Shown: positions 63,463-64,000 of the stretch, in pieces | Position numbering within the stretch: the first letter of the stretch is position 1 | Layout of the letters: the number at the start of each line of letters is the position of its first letter | Assembly (NCBI RefSeq): GCF_026041215.1 | Contig: NZ_JAPEIQ010000013.1 | Location: forward strand, 428,354-492,353 | Direction: 5' to 3' | Origin: Hoyosella sp. YIM 151337 | Lineage (GTDB): Bacteria; Actinomycetota; Actinomycetes; Mycobacteriales; Mycobacteriaceae | Length of the DNA stretch: 64,000 bases | The notes under the pieces: generated by a model | What the model was told of the DNA's origin: nothing | The model's database searches: none | Seen by the model: the letters and a program-made list of their open reading frames with translations, nothing else | Program-made: the position numbers and the translations under genes

Positions 63463-64000
63463 CTAGGCAGTGTGCAGGGCGGCCTCCCACCACTGCGTGG
63501 CGAGGACGCCAGCCGCGACGAGGACCGACGGACCCCGGAGATACGACGTCTGGCCGGTGATCGTCACCGCCACTTCGCCGCCCGGAATCCGGACATTCAC
63601 CTCGCCGATGCCTGGACCAGCAGTAGCCAGCGCTGCCGCCGCAGCGGCGACTGTCCCGGTACCACAGGACCGGGTCTCACCGACGCCGCGCTCAAATACC
63701 CGCATATCCACCGAACCGTCACGCAGCGCGGTGACGATCTCGATGTTCACTCCTTCCGGGAAGAACTCCCGATCAAAAGTAGCCCTTGTGAGGTCCAAAG
63801 CCGCCAAGGCTTCTGCTGTGAGTTCCGGATCCACACAGGCTAGATGCGGATTGCCGACATCAATGCCAATCCCCGTGAAACTACGATCTGAGACAGTCGC
63901 GCTGCTCGATCCCAGTTGGCGCACAGGCCCCATTTCAACTGTGCACAGTGACGGGACGCGCGCCCGCGCGGCTGCCGACTGTGAACTCAGTGCGCTGTTC
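63463..64000 (-). CDS. dapF: diaminopimelate epimerase, 3' part (truncated by the window)
   Basis: The visible 178 codons form the C-terminal half of DapF, which interconverts LL- and meso-diaminopimelate for lysine and peptidoglycan. The frame is open to the window edge, so the N-terminus lies beyond 64000. [20 protein letters not shown] (conserved substrate segment) and [14 protein letters not shown] with the second active-site Cys are seen. The first active-site Cys is not in the window. Confidence 0.93.
   Translation of the reverse strand, partial: NSALSSQSAAARARVPSLCTVEMGPVRQLGSSSATVSDRSFTGIGIDVGNPHLACVDPELTAEALAALDLTRATFDREFFPEGVNIEIVTALRDGSVDMRVFERGVGETRSCGTGTVAAAAAALATAGPGIGEVNVRIPGGEVAVTITGQTSYLRGPSVLVAAGVLATQWWEAALHTA

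Noticed and set aside
1..64000. CRISPR arrays, tRNA or rRNA genes, insertion sequences, prophage
   Set aside because: No spaced direct repeats, tRNA cloverleafs, transposases, integrases or phage genes were recognised on either strand by eye.

Overview
The window is high-GC, densely coded bacterial DNA with many GTG starts. It reads as a chromosomal core segment of an actinobacterium in the order Mycobacteriales. From about 2.4 kb to the right edge, gene order largely follows the M. tuberculosis H37Rv stretch around Rv2669 to Rv2726c, as I remember it: GNAT, zapE, ribD-like, secreted hydrolase, aftC, msrB, hemQ, hemY, hemE, DUF3000, RNase D, dxs, trmA-like, DUF3159, DUF3710, dut, DUF3093, DUF4193, cei, suhB, ppgK, sigA, yihY, DUF3039, DUF3099, sigB, ideR, PAC2, hydrolase, nrdR, a chiZ/divS-like gene, lexA, hflX, dapF. 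The sigB-ideR-galE-DUF4192 and nrdR-divS-lexA neighbourhoods also recall Corynebacterium. The genus cannot be fixed from the sequence alone.

Layout. 0-3 kb: an alpha/beta hydrolase, a 57-codon gene found by hand with a 21-bp hairpin across its stop, a cupin protein, a GyrI-like protein and a GNAT protein. 3-9 kb: zapE, the pyrimidine reductase-like gene, a secreted hydrolase-fold lipoprotein, arabinofuranosyltransferase aftC and msrB. 9-12 kb: the heme operon hemE-hemY-hemQ on the minus strand. 12-24 kb: RNase D, dxs, an RNA methyltransferase, dut, the envelope gene cei, suhB and ppgK. 24-34 kb: sigA and sigB flank two small DUF genes, a helicase, YihY, a methyltransferase and dtd. 34-45 kb: acuC-patA (deacetylase plus acyltransferase), ideR, galE, DUF4192, PAC2 and a transglutaminase. 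45-51 kb: a large helicase, then a pacL-ctpC metal-efflux pair not present at this place in M. tuberculosis. 51-54 kb: a TetR regulator divergent from an acyl-CoA dehydrogenase/SDR pair, then a homocysteine methyltransferase. 54-64 kb: hrpA, nrdR, a LysM protein, lexA, an unknown secreted protein, hflX and the 3' part of dapF.

The genes form several working groups. These are heme synthesis, sigma factors with the iron regulator, reversible lysine acylation, metal efflux, acyl-CoA oxidation under a local TetR repressor, and the SOS response. No phage, insertion sequence, CRISPR array, tRNA or rRNA was recognised, and I see no wholly new multi-gene system. The least-described elements are regulatory. 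They are two copies of an AGTACTG-N12-CAGTACT operator at 51.1 kb, a GGAAC/CGTT ECF-type promoter before sigB, three SOS boxes between the LysM gene and lexA, a perfect TGTGA-N6-TCACA site before cei, and a 28-bp tandem copy of the patA 3' end. Two proteins appear to have lost a catalytic residue: the lipoprotein hydrolase and the ligase half of PatA.
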